From positions 5,816,989 to 5,880,988 of the forward strand of contig CAIIXF020000006.1 in NCBI GenBank assembly GCA_903813345.2: DNA of 64,000 nucleotides, given 5' to 3'. The notes under the pieces were generated by a model. That model searched no databases. It worked only from the letters and a program-made list of their open reading frames with translations, and was not told the DNA's origin. A program made the position numbers and the translations under genes. Shown here piece after piece: positions 38,208 to 46,998 of the stretch (position 1 is the stretch's first letter; each line of letters begins with the position of its first letter). The DNA comes from Owenia fusiformis. Lineage: Eukaryota > Annelida > Polychaeta > Sabellida > Oweniidae.

Positions 38208-38350
38208 CGCGCTTATATTTAAGAATTATACATCGAAAAGCAGGGGTAATATTGTCGAATACACCCTGCAGGGCTAGGCACAAACGTTTTCTGGCTCGAA
38301 AGCTTTTGTGCCTAGCCCTATGGGGTGTATTCGACGATATTACCCCTGCC
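38208..38350. repeat. Foldback element, copy 2
   Basis: Arms: GCAGGGGTAATATTGTCGAA, TACACCCTGCAGGGCTAGGC and ACAAACGTTTTC, mirrored by GAAAGCTTTTGTGCCTAGCC and GGGGTGTATTCGACGATATT. Same family as 8036-8214. Confidence 0.75.
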
Positions 38351-38489
38351 CTGAGGATATTCATCACGGCCCGCCATTACTACGACCCACCGTTATGACG
38401 TCACATATTACACGTATTACCAGGGGTATTGATCGCGAATATACCGCGGTTGAAATGTTGACAGTTTATATTCCAATATTGACTATTTA
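38351..38489. repeat. MITE body fragment
   Basis: Contains CCGCCATTACTACGACCCAC and ACACGTATTACCAGGGGTAT, the same order as the body of the element that ends at 38840 and, inverted, the MITE at 30778. Confidence 0.6.
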
Positions 38490-38655
38490 AGAAATATAGA
38501 CAGAAAAGCAGGGGTTATATTGTCGAATACACCCCACAGGGCTAGGCTCAAACGTTTTCTGTACAACGAACGACCAAAGGGAGTGGGGGGTTCGAAAGCT
38601 TTTGTGCCGAGCCCTAAGGGATGGATTCAACGATAATACCACTGCTCTGAGGTCT
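38490..38655. repeat. Foldback element, copy 3
   Basis: Same hairpin design as 8036-8214 and 38208-38350, with a CGAACGACCAAAGGGAGTGG loop that also occurs, inverted, in copy 1. Confidence 0.75.
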
Positions 38656-38845
38656 ATATTACGATTCGAACATGAAAACTCGCCAAAATGTTTCGAATAT
38701 TGATCATGGTCCGCCATTACTACGACCCACCGTTATGACGTCACACATTACACGTATTACCAGGGGTATTGTTCGCGAATATGCCCCGGGTAAAATGTTG
38801 ACTTTGTTCACAGATTATAGAAGGCGTGAATACAGTCATGTTCGA
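38656..38845 (-). mobile_element. MITE with CGAACATGA ends, inverted copy
   Basis: Starts near CGATTCGAACATGAAAACTC and ends GGCGTGAATACAGTCATGTTCG. It is the inverse of the 30778 copy with very similar interior. Confidence 0.7.
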
Positions 38846-38878
38846 ATCTATCACATTGAATAGCATTCCATAGTATAA

Positions 38879-40135
38879 CACGGAGGGAAGCCTATATACA
38901 ACCTACCGCCGAGTAAGACACGCTTATACCGCCAATCCAATGTTTGGCAAACTACATCTCATAGGAAAATGGACAATAAAGGTTAAAATCGTTACTTAGA
39001 TGTTCTAACAGGCGAAATTGGCCCAGAATTTTAGTTGAAATATATTTTTATGTCCAAATTAAGAGATAAGTAAAACGTATGATGGGTTTCGATTTGTTTT
39101 TCTCATTCGTACTCGTTTTTATTGATAAATAACGAGCCATACATAAGACATACTCGGGCCGGTAAATGTATGTCATATGCATAATATATTAAGTGTCAAA
39201 TTATTAGGTCAAAATAGTACTTTTGAACAGCAAAATCTTCACATAAACGCTGTCCTAAAAGATCAGATGTTAACGGACATCGGACCGTGATCGATGAGTA
39301 ATATTATAAAGATCCGAAAATATCTTGTGTAAAGGATCTCAGAATCCGAACATTACTTGAATAAAATCTGTTGATATCCAATGATATCGTCGAGTTTATG
39401 ACGTGCTGATGATGAAATGGTGTTAGGGCTACTTTTGGGAGTTTTTGAACTTTGATTTAATGCCTTTATAAGAAGGGTTTCTCGTTATTAATACTATTGT
39501 AACATTTTGAACCAGACTGACACAATAGAAATTAGGCTATCAACACTAGCGCGGAATTGCATTTAAATCAATTATTATCCGTATTTATAGATAAAAATGA
39601 ATATGTTCCACGATCCTAATCTCTACTGGTCAATCTTTCTTGTATTATATGCTCACCCGAAAGCTTACTCACTACCTCATAGGGCTCTAATCACGGTATA
39701 ATCGGAATACTCAGGCGGTAGCATCGGGTCCTATAGAATCGTATACTCGTGGTATAATCGGGTCTTTCATTTTCAATGATATGCAACGTATGACAGTGAA
39801 ACAAATGTAATATATCTGCATCTATTGTATCTTTGAATCAAATGGAGTAAAGACAGCCATGGATCTTACTTATTCAAGATGTAAAACATTATTCAAATAT
39901 TTAGAGGTTGAATTTATCGATTTGATAGTAAATATTGCATTAAGTACTCATTATTTTGCAAACATGAGTGCCTGGAACAACAACTATATCGGTAACAAAC
40001 AAGTCTGTGTTTTATCTATTTCTCATATTGAGAAATTCAATATATAAACAGGAGTTTATTAATTCCCCCCCTACATTTTCAGACATCTCCGGGTCTTTGC
40101 TCGGCGGTAGGTTGTACATAGGCGGTTAGGCCGTG
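38879..40135. mobile_element. TIR element with CACGG ends, 1.26 kb
   Basis: The left end CACGGAGGGAAGCCTATATA followed by CAACCTACCGCCGAG mirrors the right end CTCGGCGGTAGGTTG...GGCCGTG. ATAA and TTAT extend the inverted repeat outward. The interior has GGTATAATCGG repeats near 39695 and 39751 but no assignable protein. The next element starts only 4 bp after its right end. Confidence 0.7.
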
Positions 40136-40139
40136 TTAT

Positions 40140-41564
40140 GGTACGTTCACACCAACGGCGCTTTGATGGCGCTTTAAAGCGGCTTGTAAAGCGGCACCAA
40201 AGCGTAACAAAGCTTAATTAAAGCGTCGGGGTCGTAATAGGTCGTAGAAAAGCTCGGGAGTAAAGCGGGATATTCGGCAAGAGCGCTAAAAAATTTAAAC
40301 TGTTTAAGCGTTCGCACCAACGGCGCTTTGATGGCGCTTTAAAGCGGATTGTAAAGCGGCACCAAAGCGTAACAAAGATTGATTAAAGCGTCGGGATCGT
40401 AATAGGTCGTAGAAAAGTTCGGAGTAAAGCGGGATATTCGGCAAGAGCGCCAAAAAATGTTAAACTTTTAAAAAATTTTGGGCGCTCTGTTACGAATTGA
40501 TTGAAGCGCCGAGAGCGTATCAAAGCTTAACAAACCGTAACAAAGCTCAACAAAGCTTGACTCAAAGCGTAGGAAAGCTTAACACAGCTTGGTTCAAAGC
40601 GGGGACCCCAGTCTATTCACGGTCTGTTACCACTTGACACGCTTCGTTAAGATGTCTCAAGATTTGCTACGATCTGGCATGAAGATCTGACACGAGGTCA
40701 GACGCTTTCATCAATATCTGACACTTTTTGTTACACTTTCCTGAGGGACTCTCAAGCTTTCCAACGAATTGAGACGCTTTAATCAAGGATTGAAACGCTT
40801 TGCTAGGCTTTGTTACGCTTGAAAGTTTTCACACGCTATATCACGCCGTGTGACAAACGTCATGTCTTCTTCAGATAGGTCATGCTCTGGTCCATCTGGA
40901 ATTTCTGGATCTCGTTGTTCTGCCATCGTGTTCTCGAGTCAAAGATGCAATGGTTTTATGGATCTACTGCATCTTTATATAGTCATTGGATCAAAAGCGG
41001 CATGGAATCGGCGATCTCGACATTTTCCAATGCGTGACAGAGCTTAACAGAGCGTAACAATGCACAACAGAGTTTTGCAATCGTATCAGAGCCTGATTTA
41101 AAGCGTCATAATCGCATCAAAGCGTAATAATGCTTATCAAAGCTTTTCAAAGCGTGATTTCAAGCGTAACAAAGCCTGATCAAAGCGGGATCAAAGCGTG
41201 AGGAACCTTTTAGAGCTATGTTAAGCTTTCCTACGCTTTGGATCAAGTTTTTCTGAGCTTTGTTACGGTTTGTTAAGCTTTGATACGCTCTCGGCGCTTA
41301 ATCGATTCGTAACAGAGCGCCCAAAATTTTTTAAGAGTTTACAGTTTTTTGGCGCTCTTGCCGAATATCCCGTTTTACTCTGAGCTTTTCTACGACCTAT
41401 TACGACCCCGACGCTTTAATCAAACTTTGTTACGCTTTGGTGCCGCTTTACAAGCCGCTTTAAAGCGCCATCAAAGCGCCGTTGGTATGAAGAAAAATGA
41501 CAAAAATGACGGCGCTTTGCTCGCCGATTTAAAGCGTGGCATTCGCCGTTGGTGTGAACGTACC
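40140..41564. mobile_element. TIR element packed with AAAGC subterminal repeats
   Basis: The ends are GGTACGTTCACACCAACGGC on the left and its exact reverse complement on the right. The first ~165 bp is duplicated at 40308-40470. The arms carry dozens of AAAGCGTAACAAAGC-like words, direct on the left and inverted on the right, a pattern known for transposase-binding subterminal repeats. A TTCACACC end resembles PIF/Harbinger-like and related MITEs, but no target duplication could be fixed and no transposase is visible. Confidence 0.8.
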
Positions 41565-41867
41565 TGTATAGATTCACGTAAAATAACATTCCATAGTACC
41601 ACCCTATGCAGACAGAGCCTGTGGGAAATATTGGGTGCGGCGCAAATGAGCGGAGGGTGCGGAGCTAACGGTCATTTTTGAATTTAAAATTGGGATATTT
41701 CTGAAACTAAGCCGTTTTGGGACTTCAAATATACCAAAATATGTGTATTTGACACCAAATATCAATAAAATTGTGAAAATAGTATGCCTTAAACATTTCC
41801 CAGACCTATATATTTTGAGACTATCCTTTTAATACTGCGTCCCCAGCATTCACAAAAATGGTGTTCA

Positions 41868-42010
41868 CTACTGTATCATGTTGAATACCGTTACATAGTA
41901 TGTACTGACTTTTATATCACGTTGAATACCATTGCATTGTATGTGCTGACTATAAGATTCCATAAACTGCTTATTTATGCCAAACTGATTAATCAGAGTT
42001 GTGAATTGAT
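41868..42010. repeat. ~53 bp minisatellite, left part
   Basis: Units with GTTGAATACC(G/A)TT(A/G)CAT(A/T)GTATGT and CTGACT. The array continues at 42790 after an inserted element; single copies also occur at 38855 and 41590, on both sides of the two TIR elements. Confidence 0.6.
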
Positions 42011-42017
42011 ATATATA

Positions 42018-42563
42018 GGTTATTTCATGCTTGATTTTCAATATGAATTTTATTCCAGCGTAATATGTCATTGATATTGACCGAGGGAAATATGATATTG
42101 ACCGAACGAGCGTAGCGAGTGAGTGTCAATATAATATTTACCGAGGTCAATGTCATATTTCCCGTGGAATAAAATTCATATTGAAAATCAAGCATGAAAT
42201 AACCTTTTTATTCCATAATTTAATTTTTGAGAATTCAAGGAAAAAGATATTTCAAGAAAATTGAAAATTTTTTGAAAAAATGAAAAACTGATTAAAAATT
42301 GCAATTTTTTTAAATAAATGAAAATCTTTGAAATAATTGCAATTTTTTGAAAAAATGAAAGTTTCTGAATTTTTTTTTCGAAAATTGGAAAAAATTGGAA
42401 AAATCAATTTTTTTAAAAGACAATATGATTTTTTCCAGGGACAATATGATTGTTCGAGTATATATGATTTTTTACAGGGACAATATGATTTTTCGAGTAT
42501 ATATGATTTTAAGAGGGATAATATGATTTTATTTCCCAGGGAAAACAGTATTATTATGGAATA
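42018..42563. mobile_element. Foldback element with perfect 39-bp arms plus A-rich body
   Basis: 42018-42056 and 42166-42204 are exact reverse complements (39 bp each, ending TTTTATTCC / GGAATAAAA). The loop has GACCGAACGAGCGTAGCGAG. A body rich in GAAAAAAT and GACAATATGATTTTT repeats follows and ends TATTATGGAATAA, the inverse of TTATTCCATAA at 42209. Confidence 0.7.
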
Positions 42564-42789
42564 ACATTGGTTATTAATGTATAAATCTTTACCAGAGACA
42601 TTATATGTCTCTGTCTTTATGAATGTTGACCCAAGCTGCCCATTGGGGGTAGTAATGGGTGACACTCAGATATAATGTATACTGTATCTCATAAGTCGGC
42701 ACCGGCTGGTGATGTTACAAAATATTGTTTTTATTATGTATTTTATGTATATTGTTATATCAGTGACACAAAAATATACTATTTTAAAC

Positions 42790-42965
42790 TAAACTAGACT
42801 AAACTATTGCATCACGTTGAATACCATTTCATAGTATAAACTGACTATTGTTCCCTATGCTGAATATTATCATTGACATGTACTGACTATTTTGACATAA
42901 TTGAATCATTTTCCCAAGTATATACTGACTGCTTCACATTGAATCCAGAATATTTATTGATACCT
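42790..42965. repeat. ~53 bp minisatellite, right part
   Basis: Three to four diverged units continuing the 41868 array (TTGAATACCATTTCATAGTA, then CTGACTATTG and related forms). Confidence 0.55.
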
Positions 42966-43369
42966 ACAGTGAATGTTGAATGTATTGTTTCCTTCTCTGT
43001 CGCCTATTTCTATTCTAATTGTTGATGTCTGTGCTTACTTTAATTTTTAAAAACAAAAATGCACACACGGATTTCAGTTTGCACACCATTTTAATTTCTA
43101 TCTGTATACTGCATTCAATGATCTTTAACTTTTGACCAGTGGAAATATGGGGTGTCATGGAGTATTCCCAATCCAGTTAATTTCCTCTTCTGTATTTGTT
43201 GGAGTAAGAGTATATAATATTTAATCTAGTGAAAATTGTATAAGATGTGCAGAATCTACAACTGCATATTACTTAAATGCAGGACTTACGTAGATTTTTG
43301 ATAAAGTAACATTCAAATGTATACCTCATTTGATATAATCCGTGCGTTCATAATTGGCATTTCTTTCAG

Positions 43370-43465
43370 GGTTCTGGCTCTGAAAAGCACATCACCATAA
43401 AAACTTATTGGCTTGAGGGCAGAGAAACGAAGCATGCGAATGAGTTGTCACACCTTCCAATATAA
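43370..43465 (+). CDS. Gyc88E: Gyc88E-like exon j1: alternative proximal last exon (short tail)
   Basis: The acceptor is atttctttcag, in the phase needed after exon i. The exon encodes GSGSEKHITIKTYWLEGRET then KHANELSHLPI and a TAA stop. GSG...IKTYWLEG occupies the same place as the GKGxMxTYWLE strand that closes the cyclase fold, so it is a second version of the same structural element. An AATAAA follows 32 bp after the stop. Use of this exon ends the protein just after the catalytic domain, with no CaaX box. No transcript evidence was available. Confidence 0.75.
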   Translation, partial: GSGSEKHITIKTYWLEGRETKHANELSHLPI

Positions 43466-43496
43466 TAGGTGATCACATCAACTACAGGTCAAGTCA

Positions 43497-43502
43497 AATA
43501 AA
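43497..43502 (+). promoter_or_regulatory. Polyadenylation signal AATAAA for the short isoform
   Basis: A canonical AATAAA lies 32 bp after the exon j1 stop codon and before exon j2, as expected for an alternative last exon with its own 3' end. The hexamer is common in AT-rich DNA, so position is the main support. Confidence 0.5.
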
Positions 43503-43796
43503 CATAGTTATTTTGAACTGTTCTTTGACTGACCTGTACAATGCACGCTATCCTCTAACTAACCTAATACTATGTAAAACAATACCGTCATTACTTGTGT
43601 TTGTATGTCAGTTGTAATGTCTGGAAAATGGTAGAAATAGAATTTATGTTTTGGTAGTGGATTTGTTTTGAATTAGATAGATTTAAATGTTTGTTATGAA
43701 ACTTCTATATTTTTCATTACTAATTGTTATTGCACCAAGAGCATGCACATTATAACATTTATTTCGATTGACAATTAACCGCGTTCATCATTTTAG

Positions 43797-44399
43797 GGTA
43801 AAGGCCAAATGAAAACGTTTTGGTTGGAAGAAAAGGACGTACCAGACACCAATAAAAGTAACTTCACGCATGCGATAGAAGAAGAACGAAGACGCATTTA
43901 TGGCATGCTGAGTGGCGGTGAATCTGAAGGTACCGTTGATTTAAGCATGAAAGAACGTTACTCTCATGTCCAACTCGATAACAACATAGATGCCAGATCA
44001 TCGGTTGGTTCAAAATATAACTATGATGCTAAGTCATTCATAGATTCTCCAAAATCTCCAAAAAATAACAACTCCAACGTTTATAAGCTTAATAATGACA
44101 GCCAGGTTCACGCCAGTGAGTTCAAAGCGGGAGGGACGCATAACGCAGGTGCACCAGTGGATAAATATATTGCTCAAAATGAGACATCCCACTCACAGAA
44201 TAGCATAAAACTTCAAATTCATAACAACGTCATCAAGCCCTCTGGAAATGAGTATGACAAACGAGATAGTATTCTTGTTGAAAAGGAAAAGCGGGTGAGA
44301 GAAAAGGAGTATCAGAATGAAATTGCAGAAACTGCCAACTCCAATGAAACAAATGCAAAGAAAGCTAAAACAAAAAGCCGAACTTGTCATGTACTTTAG
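43797..44399 (+). CDS. Gyc88E: Gyc88E-like exon j2: distal last exon, long tail with CaaX box
   Basis: The acceptor is catcattttag. The exon opens with GKGQMKTFWLEEKDV, the closing strand of the cyclase fold, and then runs 200 residues to TAG. The tail is hydrophilic and low in complexity, rich in Asn, Ser, Lys and Glu, with an acidic-basic EEERRRIYGML stretch near its start and a highly charged KEKRVREKEY segment near its end. It finishes KKAKTKSRTCHVL: a polybasic stretch and a Cys-His-Val-Leu CaaX box with Leu in last place, which favours geranylgeranylation. Mammalian GUCY1B2 also ends in an isoprenylation motif, so this end probably targets the enzyme to membranes. Length past the cyclase fold is about 185 residues. 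Confidence 0.9.
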   Translation, partial: GKGQMKTFWLEEKDVPDTNKSNFTHAIEEERRRIYGMLSGGESEGTVDLSMKERYSHVQLDNNIDARSSVGSKYNYDAKSFIDSPKSPKNNNSNVYKLNNDSQVHASEFKAGGTHNAGAPVDKYIAQNETSHSQNSIKLQIHNNVIKPSGNEYDKRDSILVEKEKRVREKEYQNEIAETANSNETNAKKAKTKSRTCHVL

Positions 44400-44974
44400 A
44401 ATGTATCTGGATATTTTTCAGACAATTTAGAGGTTGTTGATAATTATTCTTTTATCAATACGCAAAATTAAATATATATTGTAAGTTAAATTCCATAAAT
44501 AATGTTCTATCGATAATGAATACATATTTTATCCTGGTTTCAGAGGTTGAAAGGTCAGATTCAATCTATAATTGGTCAGCAACCCAGGAAAATGGCAAAT
44601 GAAGACTGAACCTCTCGCCACAACAATCATCTGCATCTGGGATAAAATGACATTAATTCACTCTTAAAAACTTGTAGCCTAGTAGGAATACCATGCAAAT
44701 AGGCTAACCCAAACTTTGATTTTAGAATGTGCTGCGTATTTTCAATTCACTTCTACTGAACCGTTTATGGTATTGAGGTGTGGGGGGGGGGGTATAGCAT
44801 ATGTACACTCATATTTAGTACCCCGCATAAACAGGCTGTCCCCTCACAGTTCCGCATATTCTACCCCTTTCCAACAAATCAATCTTGATGAAACTTGGTA
44901 TGCTTATTTTCTTATATACTTGTAACACGCGAATCTTGGGATTTTGAAATTGCTGTATTTGTTGCATTGGCGCA
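44400..44974. other. 3' flank of the cyclase gene
   Basis: Holds the possible polyadenylation signal at 44467 and a G run at 44784-44793. No other feature recognised. Confidence 0.4.
44467..44472 (+). promoter_or_regulatory. Possible polyadenylation signal ATTAAA for the long isoform
   Basis: ATTAAA, the commonest variant signal, lies 68 bp after the TAG of exon j2. It is weak support alone. Confidence 0.3.
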
Positions 44975-45170
44975 CAAGGTCAATCATCTGATACAATATT
45001 GGTATCTAGGACGTCTAATAAAGAAGCTGGTAGCACACTATAGCGCAGCGATATTTGACCTAACATTAGCATACCTACATATGTTCCCTTATAATTTTTA
45101 TTATAACCGTTTAATACACTTCCGGCTTTTAGGCTGAATTATGCCTGCCATTAACAGAGGTCAAAAAATT
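44975..45170. repeat. Dispersed repeat related to the ends of the 26725-29809 element
   Basis: TCTAGGACGTCTAATAAAGA, GCGCAGCGATATTTGACCT and TTTTAGGCTGAATTATGCCT match, in order, the inverted right terminus at 29640-29800. Confidence 0.65.
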
Positions 45171-45337
45171 ACCCAAAAATAAAATCCCAACTTTTCACAA
45201 TTTGGAGAACACAATGCAACAGAAAATAATTTTAAATACCCTCTGTATCAAAAGTCTTTTCCTATTGAGAAAACCCTTAAATGACTTATAAGGCAAGTAA
45301 ACTTAATGAAACTTTCCACGCATAATTTGAGGCATAT

Positions 45338-46262
45338 AATACACCCTCTGTGAAAATTTGGAAACAATTGATTGATTTTTACTCAAAATATCACATATAG
45401 AACATAGCATATACCAAAAACACCGATGTGACTTTTTACAAGTTTGTGACGTCAAACTTACCTAAATTTGCCAAACTGACCAAAGTCAGGCTGATCTGCA
45501 AAACTAAGTGGACAAAGGTAATTATATATAATATGCTAATAATGAGCAATCAGAATATGTTATAGACTTTACAAATGATCCTGTTCATGAGAGTTGTATA
45601 TTTCATAAAATAAAGGTGTCACTGAAAGCTGTATAATAACAATGCAAAAGTCCTTACACTTGGGTCTTAGAACAGTATTGCCTAACTGTTCATTGTAATG
45701 CCATATTTTCTTAATATTTACCCCTTTCCTGCCCAATGAAATCAATAAGTATAATTTTGTGACTAATGTGTCAATATGATTTTCTCAGGGGTTTATCTTC
45801 TAAATATTCTCGATGTACTTTTGGTATTTAATTCAAAAGAATCTATCATATTTCCATTTTATTGCAATAATTCTGAATCATAATGCACCGAACATTGATA
45901 TATTAAGGATAACAGTGCTTATAGTGACAACATATTTCTGAATTCCTCAAATAATTTTGGTCAGGAAAGGGTTAAGTGGAGTACAGCATGGTCCAGGGCT
46001 GTTAATAAAATGTATGAGGACATTCAGAGTACATTTTTTTTGTATATTTAATAACACATTCTGCTCATAATTAGCATTTTATATATAAAGACATTTGTCT
46101 GCATACTTTTACAGAGCAACCTGATTTTGGTCAGTTTGGCAATCTTAGGTAAGTTTGACGTCACAAACTTGGAAAAAGTCACATTGGTGTTTTTGGTATA
46201 TGCTATGTTATATATGTGATATTTTGAGTAAAAATCAATCAATTGTCTCCAAATTTTCACAG
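45338..46262. repeat. Inverted repeat, ~225 bp arms
   Basis: 45338-45562 (CTGTGAAAATTTGGAAACAA, TTGTGACGTCAAACTTACCT) mirrors 46035-46262. The spacer of about 470 bp is AT-rich with no frame. It may be the interior of an element whose start is the repeat at 44975. Confidence 0.7.
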
Positions 46263-46571
46263 CGGGTATATGAATTAGGTTTCTAAGTTTGAGGTTATTT
46301 TTCTTATCAATACCAAAATATTATGAAATCAGTGTTTCGACGTTTTGTATTGTTTCTCAGGTATTAATGAAATTAATGCTACACATCACTTTTATATAAG
46401 AATGACAGATGCTTAAATTTAGTTTTTCACAAAAATGGGTCTCAATACGTGATGAGATATGGACCTGTATTCAGCGGTGAACATTATCAACAAAGGAAGG
46501 CCCGTTGCTCTTCCTTGACTAATTGGGACTACAGCTAAAATTATATTTCTCGTAGTTAGATATTATAGGAA

Positions 46572-46998
46572 TATCCTATGGTTTTGAAAAAATATCATTC
46601 ATATCCATGAGTGGATACTGATATCTATACGAGTGAGCGTATAGATTTTTGAAAAACCATAGGATTGTCCGTTTATCCCATATGAAATCTTAACCCAGCG
46701 AAAGAAAATTTTAAAAAAAAGTTTTGAGAAAATGATTTTTGGAGAAAACAATCTTAAAAAATGTTTACTGTATTGAAAAAAAATTTGGAAAAAATTTATT
46801 AAAAAAAAAAAATTCGAAAAAAAGTTTTGAGAAAATTGTTGAAACAAAATTTGAAACAAAATCTAAACCATCGAATATCACTTTTGAGAAATGATATTTG
46901 ATGGTTTGTGTTTTTTTTGCTAAAATATGATAGCTTGATCCACATATCAAAAATATCTTCACCTGATATTCGATCTATATCCTTGTAACCATGGGATA
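46572..46998. mobile_element. TATCCTATGG-ended element, second copy
   Basis: Same ends, order and flank as 32860-33337. The middle has CGAATATCACTTTTGAGAAA and ATCCACATATCAAAAATATC in matching places. Confidence 0.7.

Larger units (their letters stand above)
5391..44399 (+). other. Gyc88E: Gene locus: atypical soluble guanylate cyclase (Gyc88E / GUCY1B2-like), 3' part
   Basis: Ten phase-compatible exons encode the end of an HNOBA domain, a coiled-coil signalling helix and a complete class III nucleotide cyclase domain, which converts GTP to cGMP. The wording around [25 protein letters not shown] and the cyclase core is closest, from memory, to insect Gyc88E and vertebrate GUCY1B2 rather than to beta-1 or receptor cyclases. 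Both metal-binding Asp codons (21760 and 22004), the guanine-selecting Glu (21992) and Cys (22466), and the transition-state Asn (22487) and Arg (22499) are present, so each chain has a full active site. Gyc88E-type cyclases are known to be oxygen-regulated, but the heme domain lies upstream of the window, so gas selectivity cannot be judged here. The exons add up to 1623 nt in one frame with the cassette and long tail. Two alternative last exons are predicted. Confidence 0.93.

Noticed and set aside
41349-41681. 110-codon frame at the right end of the AAAGC-rich element
   Set aside because: It runs through the terminal inverted repeat and its words; no transposase motif.
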